A stretch of DNA of 64,000 nucleotides from Flavobacteriales bacterium UBA7666 (GCA_002483265.1 DLHO01000019.1:1-64000), one strand, 5' to 3'; counted from the first letter of the stretch, positions 34,962 through 43,974 are shown. Program-made: numbers and translations. The notes: generated by a model from the sequence alone, not told the origin.

Positions 34962-36422
34962 TTAAAGCTTAAATCCAACCCCGAATTGAATCCCCCATGA
35001 AGAATACTGCCTTCGTATCAGATTACAGGATATTGCCGGATTAATCATGGATTTGAAGTAAGGATTTACAAAAACGTGCCACTTGTTGAAATTCCTTCGT
35101 ACTTCCAGTTGGATGAGGTAAGAGACATTGAACTTAACTGCCTGATACTCCAGAATACCATTGAAGTTTTCATTCGGGAAACGCCCTTTATTTCTTGATA
35201 TTCCGAAATTGAATTGAGCTCCGATTCGTGGGATGAACTCATAATTTCCAAAATCGAATCGATATCCGAAGTAAAGCGGGATCGAAATCCAGGAGTAAGT
35301 GTTTTTAAACGAAGTCCGTTCTGTTGTCGAATCCTGGAATTGATAGTTATAATAAATTGTCGTGTCATGTATTACCGGATTCCAATTACCCAAAGAATCA
35401 AGTACCAAAATGGTGTCAATGATGTGGTCTGAATAAGTTGAATCTTTTAAGATATATTTCGTTACTTCCGCAGCATATTTTTCTCCTGTTTGAGCGTATG
35501 AAAGCCCCAAACCAAAAGTGAGTTTTTTGTATGATACATTCCCATTCACTCCGAATGAAGCAGCCAGAATGGACGATTGATTTTCGTTCAACTTATCAAG
35601 ATACGTTTTATTGGTAGAGACGTCCTTGATGAAATTTGCTCCCAAACCACCGAAAAGTTGAATTTCCTTTTTCCAGTTACCATTAGGTGTGTTTTCTATT
35701 TTATCGTCTGACTTATCAGAATTAGCTGAAATGACAGGTTGATTGGCTGAGCTATCCACTTGATATATAGAAAGAACACTGTCTTTTTTCTTCTCTGAAA
35801 CAGGAATGGAATCTAATTGTTCCACAGATGAGTTTTCAGCTTCTTCAGTCGGTTTAATGACGTTCACTGAGATTGGCTCTTCTATCTTTTTTTTCAGATT
35901 ATCAGAACTTACACTAAGTTGAAAACCATCGTTGTGACTGATTGGCACATGAATACTCACTCCATTTGCAGTTCTTTTTTGTTGAGAGATATTATGCGCT
36001 GAGAATTTGTTTTGATTTTGTTTTTTTGTGTTGCCAAGTGATATTGAAGTCTGATTCAAGATCCCTATTCTATTATCTAGCGCAGTGACTTGAAAGATTG
36101 TCCCACGAAATTGTATTTCTTTTGTTTTTGTCTGCCGATTGATTGCTGCATAAGATTGGATTTGGCTGTGTTCAACTGATCCGGGTAATTGTGCGTAATC
36201 CGATGCTTGAAAAGAATGGTATTGAAGAATAAAGAAAATAGTGAGAAATAACCATACTCCTCCGAACAATGCTGCCAACCACCAAAAGAAAGGACATCTC
36301 TTTTTCTCTTGGTCATCAAGTCGCATGTTCAAATTATCAACGAAAGATTCAGGAATATCAAAAACCCTTTGGTTCATTGTTTCATTGAACAGTTTGTCGA
36401 TATGTTTTTTATCTTCTTTCAC
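34962..36422 (-). CDS. Membrane-anchored protein with C-terminal outer-membrane-type barrel, ECF partner
   Basis: A 486-aa protein encoded directly after an ECF sigma gene (4-nt GTGA overlap; GTG start). Residues 1-40 are charged and cytoplasmic-like, 43-68 form one transmembrane helix (FFWWLAALFGGVWLFLTIFF), 70-225 are a low-complexity Gln/Ser/Asn linker, and 225-486 look like an outer-membrane beta-barrel (LFGGLGANF, SWISIPLYFGYRF, IPRIGAQFNFG, WGIQFGVGFKL). The order suggests one chain linking an anti-sigma-like head to a barrel. Sigma sequestration is inferred from position. Confidence 0.7.
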   Translation of the reverse strand: MKEDKKHIDKLFNETMNQRVFDIPESFVDNLNMRLDDQEKKRCPFFWWLAALFGGVWLFLTIFFILQYHSFQASDYAQLPGSVEHSQIQSYAAINRQTKTKEIQFRGTIFQVTALDNRIGILNQTSISLGNTKKQNQNKFSAHNISQQKRTANGVSIHVPISHNDGFQLSVSSDNLKKKIEEPISVNVIKPTEEAENSSVEQLDSIPVSEKKKDSVLSIYQVDSSANQPVISANSDKSDDKIENTPNGNWKKEIQLFGGLGANFIKDVSTNKTYLDKLNENQSSILAASFGVNGNVSYKKLTFGLGLSYAQTGEKYAAEVTKYILKDSTYSDHIIDTILVLDSLGNWNPVIHDTTIYYNYQFQDSTTERTSFKNTYSWISIPLYFGYRFDFGNYEFIPRIGAQFNFGISRNKGRFPNENFNGILEYQAVKFNVSYLIQLEVRRNFNKWHVFVNPYFKSMINPAISCNLIRRQYSSWGIQFGVGFKL

Positions 36423-36973
36423 AACTTCAATCCTGTTTGGTTCATACTAATTTGAATTCTCAACCTTTTACGTGCTTCTTTCAGATGCCATTTAACCGTT
36501 TCGTATGAAATCTGGAGATCTTCCATAATTTCTTTTGTAGAACAATCATCAATAGCATATAAATTAAAAACCAATTTGGTTGCTGGGGGCAAGGTGTCTA
36601 ACATCCTTTGCAATCCTTCGGCTTCAAATGTGCCTTCAATTTCAGGTTCACTAATCAATGAATCATTTTGGTAGTCATCATTGTATTGAAATAGTTCTTT
36701 GTAACGCTTGTTTTTTCTGAAATCGTCAATTATTTCTCGTTTCACTATTTGCTTTGCCCAGGAGAAATAAGCTGTACCAATATGGAACTGATCGATAGCG
36801 GAAATGATCTTCATAAATGCATTATTGACAATTTGCATTTGATTTTCCTGATCATTTGTATACCGCACAGCATTTCCCATCAACACCTGAAAAGTGTGGT
36901 GGTATAAATCAAGGATGACTTTTCGGTCACCTTTCTTTATTGCGGCAATGGTATCAGCGTTTAATTCGAACAA
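36419..36973 (-). CDS. ECF-type RNA polymerase sigma factor
   Basis: A 184-aa sigma-70 family factor with region 2 (about residues 20-90: FSWAKQIVKREIIDDFRKNKRYKELF) and region 4 (about 120-175: LDTLPPATKLVFNLYAIDDCSTKEIMEDLQISYETVKWHLKEARKRL). Translation starts at a TTG (36973): an in-frame stop lies two codons upstream and the next ATG would delete region 2. It overlaps the membrane-anchored barrel gene and probably directs envelope-linked transcription that this partner controls. Confidence 0.92.
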   Translation of the reverse strand: MFELNADTIAAIKKGDRKVILDLYHHTFQVLMGNAVRYTNDQENQMQIVNNAFMKIISAIDQFHIGTAYFSWAKQIVKREIIDDFRKNKRYKELFQYNDDYQNDSLISEPEIEGTFEAEGLQRMLDTLPPATKLVFNLYAIDDCSTKEIMEDLQISYETVKWHLKEARKRLRIQISMNQTGLKL

Positions 36974-37356
36974 AGCTTAAAAATGGAGTTTTTAATAAAA
37001 GCAAAAAAGTTTCAGTATTATCATCTGGTATCTAAACAGAATGTTTTTTATTTTAACCGTATAGCAACTTATTTGATGAAATTTTCACAAAAGGTTGGAA
37101 AGATAAGCCTGTCTTTAACGAATTGGTTCTGGAAATTAGAGGAGAGAAATTGTTCATGTGTTCCTATTTTATTTTGGTATTTCAAACAGTAACGAGACAA
37201 ATGAATGATAAGGGGGGGACTCAAGTGATTTTTTTTTGCGGAATAAGAAATGGATGGTGAAAAAGAGGTGTTGTTTTTATCCGATTATCTGTAACCAAGA
37301 GTCTTCAAGACTGCTTATTAATCTTATTTTTGTTCTGCTTAAAACTAAACCCTGTA
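36974..37356. other. Intergenic region between divergent sigma and receptor genes
   Basis: About 380 bp. It should hold the divergent promoters of the sigma factor (left) and of the receptor gene (right; TATTTTTG at 37325-37332). A short reading frame at 36983-37192 has no recognisable features. I see no repeats or RNA elements. Confidence 0.5.
37325..37332 (+). promoter_or_regulatory. -7 promoter element of the receptor-like barrel gene
   Basis: TATTTTTG fits TAnnTTTG. It overlaps the possible TTG start at 37330, so the true start is the ATG at 37357, after a leader of about 18 nt. Confidence 0.5.
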
Positions 37357-39816
37357 ATGACTCGAATCTTTGGTCTTATTTGCTTTATGCTGCTTGCATC
37401 TAATTTGTTAGGGCAATCCCAATGGATTCAGTTTTCAGTTATCGGAAAAGAGATTCCTTGTGAAGATGTTCCGAAACAAGTCATTATTTCTACAAAAATT
37501 GCAGGAAAAGACAGCGTTTTAAGAAAGGAACAATTTCTGAATTGCCAGCAGTTGATTGAAATTCCAAAGATTCAAGGTGTCTATTCCTTTACGATCAAAA
37601 CACAATTGTATGATCCGATTTTATTGAGCTTCGAGATCAAAGCAAACACGGCAGATACGATACAGCTGGGAGAATTGACACTGAAAGAACCTGTTTCAGA
37701 GTTGGATGAGGTAACAGTAACCGGGATTCAGCGCAGATTTATTCAGGTAGATGCCGATAAAACGACTATTACGGTTAAAGACAATCCGATCCTGACAGTA
37801 AGCAGTATTTACGATGCGATCTTGAAAATTCCGGGAGTAGTTCCTTATCCGGGTGGCGGATTTGCCATTAGTGGACAAATTGCGAGTGTTTATTTCGAAG
37901 GAATTCCAAGTAGTTTATCGACCGATGATTTAACGAATCTATTGAAAAGTTTACCTGCTACTTCGGTGGAAACTATCGAAATCATTTCAAATCCAGGTGC
38001 TTCATACGATGCAAATGTAAGTGGGGCAATTATCAATGTCATCAGTCTTGCCAAAGTAACGAAATGGTTATCGGGAACATTCACACTAAATTACGGATTG
38101 AATCAAAACAATAAGCTTTCACCTTCCTTGGTGATGAGTGGAAGACGTTCACGCTGGACCTGGCAGTTTCAGGCCGGATATTCCTATTATGAACGTTCAA
38201 ATCGCAGCACCTACAATAAATCGTACACTTCATTTAATCCGGTTGCAAGTCTGATATCTGAACGAAAAGAACAAACGATCAGTCAGTACTATTATTTCAA
38301 GCCTTCGGTGAATATCAAACTCACAAAGCGTTCCAATTTAATTTTGAATTACAATGGTTCTTTTAGTGACAATATTTTCAATGGAAATTCAATTACGAGT
38401 AGTCAGGAAATAGCACCAATGGTAGATTTGGGAACTACTTACTGGTCTAGAAATAAAGGGCAGAATAATGACTTCATTATAAAATACCGGAATGAATTTG
38501 ATACACTTCATCGTGTGTTAACCGTTACAGCATTTTACACCACTTATTGGAATAAATCCCGCAGAAACAATACACAAAGAGAATTTGCACAGGAGGATTT
38601 TAGCGTGCTCGATTATAAATTGAAAATCCAGAAATATTATTTTCGTGCAGATGCGGAAATTCCTTTCGAAAAGATCAAATTTTACTTAAATACGGGGATC
38701 AAATACCAGAATTTACGAACGAACAATATCGGGTCATATAACTTGCAAAATGCTTCGGATGCTATTTTCGCAAATCCGTTTTATACTTCTAGCATTGATT
38801 TTAAATACCAGGAAGATAATCTGGCAGCCTATCTTGAATTGAAAAAACGCTTTGGAAAAAAGGTTTCAATTGGGGCAGGAGTGAGAGCTGAGAATTTTAG
38901 CCTCACAAGAAGCTCAAATATTACCACTTCTGCACAGAATAATTACTTCAATTTTTTTCCGTCGTTTAATGCGATCTACCGCATTACTTCAGATATTAAT
39001 CTGATCGGAACTTACTCGCGGAAAATAGGAATTCCGAACTTCAGTCAGTTTGATCCGAATAATTCAGGATATTATGATACCTACAACTCTTCAACCGGAA
39101 ACACACAATTAAAACCCAATTTCTATGACAATGCGGAGTTGAAATTCACCGTTTTCGATTACCTTCAGTTGTCTGTTGATTACACGCATTCTCAAGCTTT
39201 GAATCTTTCCGAAATAGTGGTTCAACCAAATTCACTTCAATCCGTTCAGACTTTCAGAACATATAACAACGTCAATACGGTTGCTTACTTTATGTCGCTT
39301 CCGGTTCCATTCGGGATTTTCAAGAAAGGCCTGAACTTTTTCAATGAGCCAGTGGAAATAGATAAAATTTCATTCATGTATTTGTATGGGGAATTTACAA
39401 AAACTCAAATTTCCGGCTACGATTACTTAGGTAAAAACCGTGGGATTTGGACGGTTGGAGTTTACTCCCAATTTATTTTGCCGTGGAAGATCCGAATGAA
39501 TGTGGATTACTACATTGCAGGAAAAGGAAACTATCAGATTTATCAGTTTACAAAGAATCGTTCATCATTGGAAGTGGTTTTCAGCAGAGAGTTTTACGAC
39601 AAGAAGTTGAAAACGTCTATATCCATGGAAGATATTTTCAATACGGATCAGTCGACCACTCGTTTGGCGTTCCAAAACCTGAATATGGATAGTTATACGA
39701 AGAATGACACGCGAATCATTTGGTTCAAGGTTTCGTATTCGTTCGGGCGTTATGAGAAGCCGGAATCGGATGCAACTGGCCCGCCGGAGAAGCCGAATTT
39801 GAATGGAGGACTGTAA
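37357..39816 (+). CDS. TonB-dependent receptor-like outer-membrane barrel (OMP_b-brl_3 family)
   Basis: An 819-aa outer-membrane protein: signal peptide (MTRIFGLICFMLLASNLLGQ), a short N-terminal beta domain (about 25-115), a plug domain (SSIYDAILKIPGVVPYPGGG; IEIISNPGASYDANVSGAI), and a large C-terminal barrel with many aromatic-rich strands, closing near VSYSFGRYE. Such proteins usually import ligands using TonB-ExbBD energy. The N-terminal domain stands in for the carboxypeptidase-like domain seen in many relatives. The ligand is unknown. Stand-alone, divergent from the ECF pair. Confidence 0.87.
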   Translation: MTRIFGLICFMLLASNLLGQSQWIQFSVIGKEIPCEDVPKQVIISTKIAGKDSVLRKEQFLNCQQLIEIPKIQGVYSFTIKTQLYDPILLSFEIKANTADTIQLGELTLKEPVSELDEVTVTGIQRRFIQVDADKTTITVKDNPILTVSSIYDAILKIPGVVPYPGGGFAISGQIASVYFEGIPSSLSTDDLTNLLKSLPATSVETIEIISNPGASYDANVSGAIINVISLAKVTKWLSGTFTLNYGLNQNNKLSPSLVMSGRRSRWTWQFQAGYSYYERSNRSTYNKSYTSFNPVASLISERKEQTISQYYYFKPSVNIKLTKRSNLILNYNGSFSDNIFNGNSITSSQEIAPMVDLGTTYWSRNKGQNNDFIIKYRNEFDTLHRVLTVTAFYTTYWNKSRRNNTQREFAQEDFSVLDYKLKIQKYYFRADAEIPFEKIKFYLNTGIKYQNLRTNNIGSYNLQNASDAIFANPFYTSSIDFKYQEDNLAAYLELKKRFGKKVSIGAGVRAENFSLTRSSNITTSAQNNYFNFFPSFNAIYRITSDINLIGTYSRKIGIPNFSQFDPNNSGYYDTYNSSTGNTQLKPNFYDNAELKFTVFDYLQLSVDYTHSQALNLSEIVVQPNSLQSVQTFRTYNNVNTVAYFMSLPVPFGIFKKGLNFFNEPVEIDKISFMYLYGEFTKTQISGYDYLGKNRGIWTVGVYSQFILPWKIRMNVDYYIAGKGNYQIYQFTKNRSSLEVVFSREFYDKKLKTSISMEDIFNTDQSTTRLAFQNLNMDSYTKNDTRIIWFKVSYSFGRYEKPESDATGPPEKPNLNGGL

Positions 39817-39876
39817 GCGGGTTGATTAGTTACCACGGTAGAAGAAGGATAAGCTTCCACTTATCCCGGAAAACAA

Positions 39877-39912
39877 AAAAAAGTCCCGAATCACTAGTGA
39901 AAACGGGACTTT
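39877..39912 (-). terminator. Terminator of tpx
   Basis: AAAGTCCCG (39880-39888) pairs with CGGGACTTT (39904-39912); a long T-run follows on the - strand. It may also stop the convergent receptor gene. Confidence 0.82.
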
Positions 39913-39930
39913 GATCAATTTATAACTTTC

Positions 39931-40428
39931 TTACAAAGCTGCTAAAGCACCCTCATAATTTGGTTCGTCTTTAATATCCGGTACCAATTCAGTGTAAACC
40001 ACATTGTGGTTTTCATCCAAAACAACCACTGATCTTGCATGCAATCCTTTTAACGGACCATCCAATAATTCCAATCCATAGTTTTTTCCAAATTCACCAT
40101 CTCTGAAATCAGAAAGTGTTACTACGTTTTCAATTCCCTCTGCACCGCAGAAACGTTTCTGAGCGAAAGGAAGATCACGTGAAATACACAAAACAGTCGT
40201 GTTTTCCAAAGCCGATGCCTTTTTGTTGAATTCGCGAACTGAAGTTGCACATGTTCCTGTATCGATACTTGGAAAAATATTTAAGATCAATTTTTTGCCT
40301 TTGTAATTGTCCAGTGAAATAGTTCCCAAGTCTGCATTTACCAATGAAAAATCAGCAGCGTGGGATCCCTTTGTTGGTAATTCACCGCTTGTGTGTAGAG
40401 GATTTCCTCCTAAAGTTACGTTTGCCAT
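39931..40428 (-). CDS. tpx: Thiol peroxidase
   Basis: Atypical two-cysteine peroxiredoxin (165 aa) that reduces hydroperoxides with thioredoxin in the cytoplasm. Peroxidatic Cys60 (IFPSIDTGTC) and resolving Cys94 (KRFCGAEGI) match E. coli Tpx Cys61/Cys95; MANVTLGGNPLHTSGELP is the usual N-terminus. Full length and alone, with its own terminator. Confidence 0.97.
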   Translation of the reverse strand: MANVTLGGNPLHTSGELPTKGSHAADFSLVNADLGTISLDNYKGKKLILNIFPSIDTGTCATSVREFNKKASALENTTVLCISRDLPFAQKRFCGAEGIENVVTLSDFRDGEFGKNYGLELLDGPLKGLHARSVVVLDENHNVVYTELVPDIKDEPNYEGALAAL

Positions 40429-40522
40429 TTGTTGTGTTTTTTACTATCTAAAATTACTATATAAATTGCGAATTGTATCTACCGAAATAAAACGAATTAG
40501 TTTCCCTGAAACGAATTGAAAT

Positions 40523-40550
40523 AATTCGTAATTAGGCATTGGTAATTGGC
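40523..40550. repeat. AATTCG-type dispersed repeat at the mnmD stop codon
   Basis: AATTCGTAATTAGGCATT (40523-40540) differs in one base from 20628-20645. It supplies the stop codon and the last codons (PITNA) of the methyltransferase gene. Confidence 0.7.
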
Positions 40551-41215
40551 AATCGTTTGATTGCCTTCGTCATTTCTCGCTTCCCCGGAGAACCAGGCAA
40601 AGAAGTCACCTCAAATCCAACCGATTTCAAGTCGCGCTTTACTTGTCCTTTGGCGCAATAAGTGACCAAAACTCCACCCGGACTTAGCCAATCGTATATT
40701 TTTTGGAAGATTTCCGGACTCCACAATTCGGGCTGTACTCTTGGGCCAAATGCATCATAGTAGCAGAGATCAATTGTTTCTTTCCCCATTTCCAACTCCT
40801 GAATTTGTTTTTCTACTTTTTCCAGCACGAAATGTTCGGAGATCTCCCGAGCAACGTTCCAATCCACTTGATGCATCTTTTTGAAGACTTCTGCAGCCTC
40901 TTCATCACGAGTAAACGAAGCGTAATTCATTCCTTCAATCTCTTCAGTACTTGGTGGAAAAGCCTCCAGACCAATGTAGTGAACGTATTGATTTCGTTTT
41001 TCCGAAGCAAAATAAGTCAGAAGCGCATTTAGTCCCGTTCCGAATCCCATCTCGAAGATCGTTAAGTAATCCCCGGATTTCGGATTCAATCCGTGTTTGA
41101 TGAAAACATGCTGAGCTTCCTGTAATGCTCCGTGACTGGAATGGTAATGTTCGTTCCACTCCGGAAGATAGATTGTAGTGGAGCCGTCTGCAGTTTTTAC
41201 CAATTCACGTTTCAT
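40532..41215 (-). CDS. mnmD: tRNA (5-methylaminomethyl-2-thiouridine)-forming methyltransferase, MnmD
   Basis: SAM-dependent enzyme (227 aa) that methylates 5-aminomethyl-2-thiouridine at wobble position 34 of certain tRNAs; corresponds to the methyltransferase half of E. coli MnmC, here free-standing. Family motifs: YLPEWNEHYHSSHGALQEAQHVFI, SAM-binding IFEMGFGTGLNALL, CYYDAFGPRVQPELWSPEIF, GGVLVTYCAKGQVKRDLKSVGF and PGKREMTKAI. The last residues fall within a dispersed repeat, so the C-terminus may vary between strains. Confidence 0.93.
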   Translation of the reverse strand: MKRELVKTADGSTTIYLPEWNEHYHSSHGALQEAQHVFIKHGLNPKSGDYLTIFEMGFGTGLNALLTYFASEKRNQYVHYIGLEAFPPSTEEIEGMNYASFTRDEEAAEVFKKMHQVDWNVAREISEHFVLEKVEKQIQELEMGKETIDLCYYDAFGPRVQPELWSPEIFQKIYDWLSPGGVLVTYCAKGQVKRDLKSVGFEVTSLPGSPGKREMTKAIKRLPITNA

Positions 41216-41405
41216 GCCGTAAAGCTAGTTAATTGAAAATTGAAAAGTGAGAATTGAAAAGAGGAAACAAGAAAAACTATCAGATTATAGGCCGATTTCA
41301 AACCTTTTCAATGATAAATTCTCCATTTTCAATTCAATTTACACCCAGAAAGCCACATTTTACCTAAAATTAAAGTTCAGATTTCCTTCAAAGAAAATGA
41401 ATCCT

Positions 41406-41413
41406 TAATTTTG
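41406..41413 (+). promoter_or_regulatory. -7 element directly before the MFS gene
   Basis: TAATTTTG fits TAnnTTTG and ends 4 nt before the ATG at 41418, predicting a leaderless transcript. Confidence 0.5.
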
Positions 41414-41417
41414 CGAC

Positions 41418-42689
41418 ATGAGTGAAAACCAAACCAAAGGCTTAATTTTTATTTTAATCACGATTTGTATCGATTCTATCGGATTGGGAATTATTATCCC
41501 GTCTCTTCCAAGCTTGATTGCAGATGCTACACATTTGTCGATCAATGAATCATCAAAATACTCAGGAGTTGTTTTGGCAACATACGCATTGATGCAGTTC
41601 TTATTTTCACCGCTCATTGGAAATTTAAGTGACCGTTACGGAAGAAGACCTGTCATTCTGATGTCGCTTTTAGGATTGGGACTGGATTATGTATTCATGT
41701 ATTTTGCACCAAGTTTAGCTTGGTTAATCTTTGGTAGAGCCGTTTCAGGAATGTTTGGGGCAAGTTTTACTACAGCAGCGGCTTACATAGCAGATATTTC
41801 GACAGATAAAAACAGAGCGCAAAATTTCGGACTGATCGGAGCTGCATTCGGTGTAGGATTTATCATTGGGCCTGCAATTGGTGGTGTTGCTTCCGAATTT
41901 GGATTGCGTGTTCCATTCATGGTTGCTGCATTTTTGTCTTTGGCAAATTTCATTTATGGACTGATCTTTTTGAAAGAATCATTGCCTGCAATCGATCGAA
42001 GAAAATTTGAATTGAAACGTGCAAATCCAATTGGTGCAATTATGCAGATTGTGCGTTTCCCAAAGTATAGAGGATTGTTCGTTGTTACGTTCATTGTTTT
42101 ATTGTCAAATATGGCTATTCATTCTGTCTGGAATTACTATACGATTGCGCGTTTTGGCTGGGAGACAAAAGACGTAGGAATTTCATTAGCTGTGGTTGGC
42201 GTTTGCTTTGGATTGGTTCAAGGCTTGATGGCAGGTCCAATTGTCAAAAAAATGGGAGAGAAGGGAGCCGCAACATTGGGGCTGGTTATCCTTAGCATAG
42301 TAACTCTTGGAATCGGTTTGATTCCTTATGGCTGGCTAATGTATGTGATTATTTTACCTTATGCATTTTCAGGAATTGTTGATCCAAGTATCCGTTCCCT
42401 GGTTTCAAGCGAGGTAAAGAATAATGAACAAGGAGAATTACAAGGAATTTTTACTTCTTTAATGAGTTTGGCAGAAATGACCGGTCCTGTTTTCATGATG
42501 TGGATCTTCTACAAATCAGTTCCACTAGCAGAAAAAAACTCTATTTTTTATGGAGCTCCTTTCTTTGTAGCGGCAGCGCTAGCAGTTATTGCATTGATTC
42601 TTTTGCGCTACGTCTTCAGTAAAATTGCCTTTAAAGCGAATTCAGAAACTATTTTAGATGAGAAATTAGAGGAAAGTTTGGAAAACTAA
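41418..42689 (+). CDS. MFS transporter of the TCR/Tet drug-efflux type
   Basis: A 423-aa major facilitator with 12 predicted transmembrane helices. It has the TetA-like N-terminus (GLIFILITICIDSIGLGIIIPSLP, reading DxxGxGxxxP), the motif A loop GNLSDRYGRRPVIL, and motif C-like GAAFGVGFIIGPAIGG. Relatives export drugs or metabolites as proton antiporters; substrate unknown, so no resistance should be assumed. Own promoter and terminator. Confidence 0.9.
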   Translation: MSENQTKGLIFILITICIDSIGLGIIIPSLPSLIADATHLSINESSKYSGVVLATYALMQFLFSPLIGNLSDRYGRRPVILMSLLGLGLDYVFMYFAPSLAWLIFGRAVSGMFGASFTTAAAYIADISTDKNRAQNFGLIGAAFGVGFIIGPAIGGVASEFGLRVPFMVAAFLSLANFIYGLIFLKESLPAIDRRKFELKRANPIGAIMQIVRFPKYRGLFVVTFIVLLSNMAIHSVWNYYTIARFGWETKDVGISLAVVGVCFGLVQGLMAGPIVKKMGEKGAATLGLVILSIVTLGIGLIPYGWLMYVIILPYAFSGIVDPSIRSLVSSEVKNNEQGELQGIFTSLMSLAEMTGPVFMMWIFYKSVPLAEKNSIFYGAPFFVAAALAVIALILLRYVFSKIAFKANSETILDEKLEESLEN

Positions 42690-42691
42690 GA

Positions 42692-42721
42692 AAGCCCCGT
42701 TAGCTAGACAACGGGGACTTC
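42692..42721 (+). terminator. Terminator of the MFS gene
   Basis: CCCCGTT (42695-42701) pairs with AACGGGG (42710-42716), flanked by AAG/CTT; the T-tract after it is weak. Confidence 0.6.
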
Positions 42722-43125
42722 TCCTTTAATTTACTCAGCTATACAGCTGGTTTTCATTCAGTTTTTGGCGTTCGTTCGTTTTGCTTTGTTAAATGCTGAA
42801 GCATCTCAACTTATATTACCTAACCGTACTCTATATCTCCATGTAAAACTAGAACGGAGCCATCAACCAAAGAAATATCTCGAGTTATTTTTTACCGAAA
42901 ATTGCGAAAAGATCGATAATGCTTAGTTGCTGTGTGAACCATTGAATCATATCCTTTGTATTTAATTGTTTCACCAAAAATCACTTTTTTTAGTTGGTTT
43001 TTTGTTGTCTGTTTTTACCCGAATTTGTAAACGGTTAAGAATGAATGACAAGTGGTAATATAAAGTGATTGTGATTTAATGATTGATGTATCAATTATTA
43101 CCTTTGTTTAGGTAATCCATTGACT
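42722..43125. other. Intergenic region before the AraC-type gene
   Basis: About 400 bp without a gene. Near its right end ATTACC (43097-43102) and GGTAAT (43111-43116) form an inverted repeat that overlaps the -7 element TACCTTTG (43099-43106), possibly an operator. Nothing else is recognised. Confidence 0.5.
43099..43106 (+). promoter_or_regulatory. -7 promoter element inside an inverted repeat
   Basis: TACCTTTG fits TAnnTTTG and gives a leader of about 12 nt for the ATG at 43126; the inverted repeat ATTACC-N8-GGTAAT surrounds it. Confidence 0.5.
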
Positions 43126-43467
43126 ATGAAACAAATATTGCACCCGGAAGATTGTAAGGCGATTGAAAAGTTAATTACTTACATGAATGAACATCCGCAT
43201 GAAAACTTCGATGTAGCGAACCATGCGCGGATGATTGGCTTTTCAATCTCAAAATTGAATAAGAGTTTTAAAGCATATATGGGAATAGGTCCAGCTAGCT
43301 ACTTTCGGAATCTTAAAATGGAGAAAGCTAAAGAGTTACACAATAAAGATGCATATACCTGGACAGAGATCAGTTCTATTTTCGGATATGCTGATTTGGC
43401 TTCATTCAGCAAGGCTTTTAAAAGAATTCACGGATTTTGTCCACGAAATGCAACTTGGAGTGAGTAA
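43126..43467 (+). CDS. AraC-family regulator, DNA-binding domain only
   Basis: A 113-aa protein made of little more than the AraC/XylS two-HTH domain: ENFDVANHARMIGFSISKLNKSFKAYMGIGPASYFRNLKMEKAKEL and WTEISSIFGYADLASFSKAFKRIHGFCPRN (first parts only; full motif at residues about 20-112). It lacks a sensory domain, so its control must be by expression level or a partner. It is followed after 31 nt by the MarR-type gene and both may be one operon. The ATG at 43126 is preferred over the TTG at 43120. Confidence 0.88.
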   Translation: MKQILHPEDCKAIEKLITYMNEHPHENFDVANHARMIGFSISKLNKSFKAYMGIGPASYFRNLKMEKAKELHNKDAYTWTEISSIFGYADLASFSKAFKRIHGFCPRNATWSE

Positions 43468-43498
43468 ATGACGTTATTACTATAACTCAATTTATCAA

Positions 43499-43954
43499 AT
43501 GTACTACAACAACATAATTCAAGTGGAAAAACTAGATTCGATTATTTTTTATAAGATCGACAGAGCAATTAGGACCTATCGGCAATTTGCGCAAGCTCGT
43601 TTGCGATCTTTGGGGCATCAAATTACCATCGACCAATGGTTGGTCATCCGGTGTTTGATTGAAAACCCGGGAATTCAGCAAAACGAAATTTCGGAATTGG
43701 TATTTAAGGACGCTGCCTCTGTTAACAGGATGATTAACCTATTGGTGGAATCAAAATATCTAAAGCGTAAGATCAATAAGTCAGATCGCCGGAAAATGGA
43801 TATTTTGGTAACTCAAAAAGCATTGGATGCGATGGAAGCAATGGATGAGGTAATTCCAACCAACCGTGCAACAGCTTTAACCGGCCTTACTCAGGAAGAA
43901 ATGCAAATTACTACGAAGGTTATGACACAGATTGCAAGTAATTGCAAGAAATAG
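43499..43954 (+). CDS. MarR-family transcriptional regulator
   Basis: A 151-aa dimeric winged-helix regulator: IDQWLVIRCLIENPGIQQNEISELVFKD then VNRMINLLVESKYLKRKI and the wing NKSDRRKMDILVT (read in pieces), between helical dimerisation ends. It probably responds to phenolic or oxidative signals; target unknown. It shares direction and close spacing with the AraC-type gene, and it converges on the flavodoxin-like gene. Confidence 0.9.
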   Translation: MYYNNIIQVEKLDSIIFYKIDRAIRTYRQFAQARLRSLGHQITIDQWLVIRCLIENPGIQQNEISELVFKDAASVNRMINLLVESKYLKRKINKSDRRKMDILVTQKALDAMEAMDEVIPTNRATALTGLTQEEMQITTKVMTQIASNCKK

Positions 43955-43974
43955 ATACCCTTCTTATTGATTTG

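Noticed and set aside
36983..37192. A 69-aa + strand reading frame before the receptor gene
   Set aside because: No promoter, no recognised motif, and it occupies the region where the divergent promoters should lie.
37330..37357. The upstream TTG start of the receptor-like gene
   Set aside because: The TTG lies inside the TATTTTTG promoter element and would precede the signal peptide.
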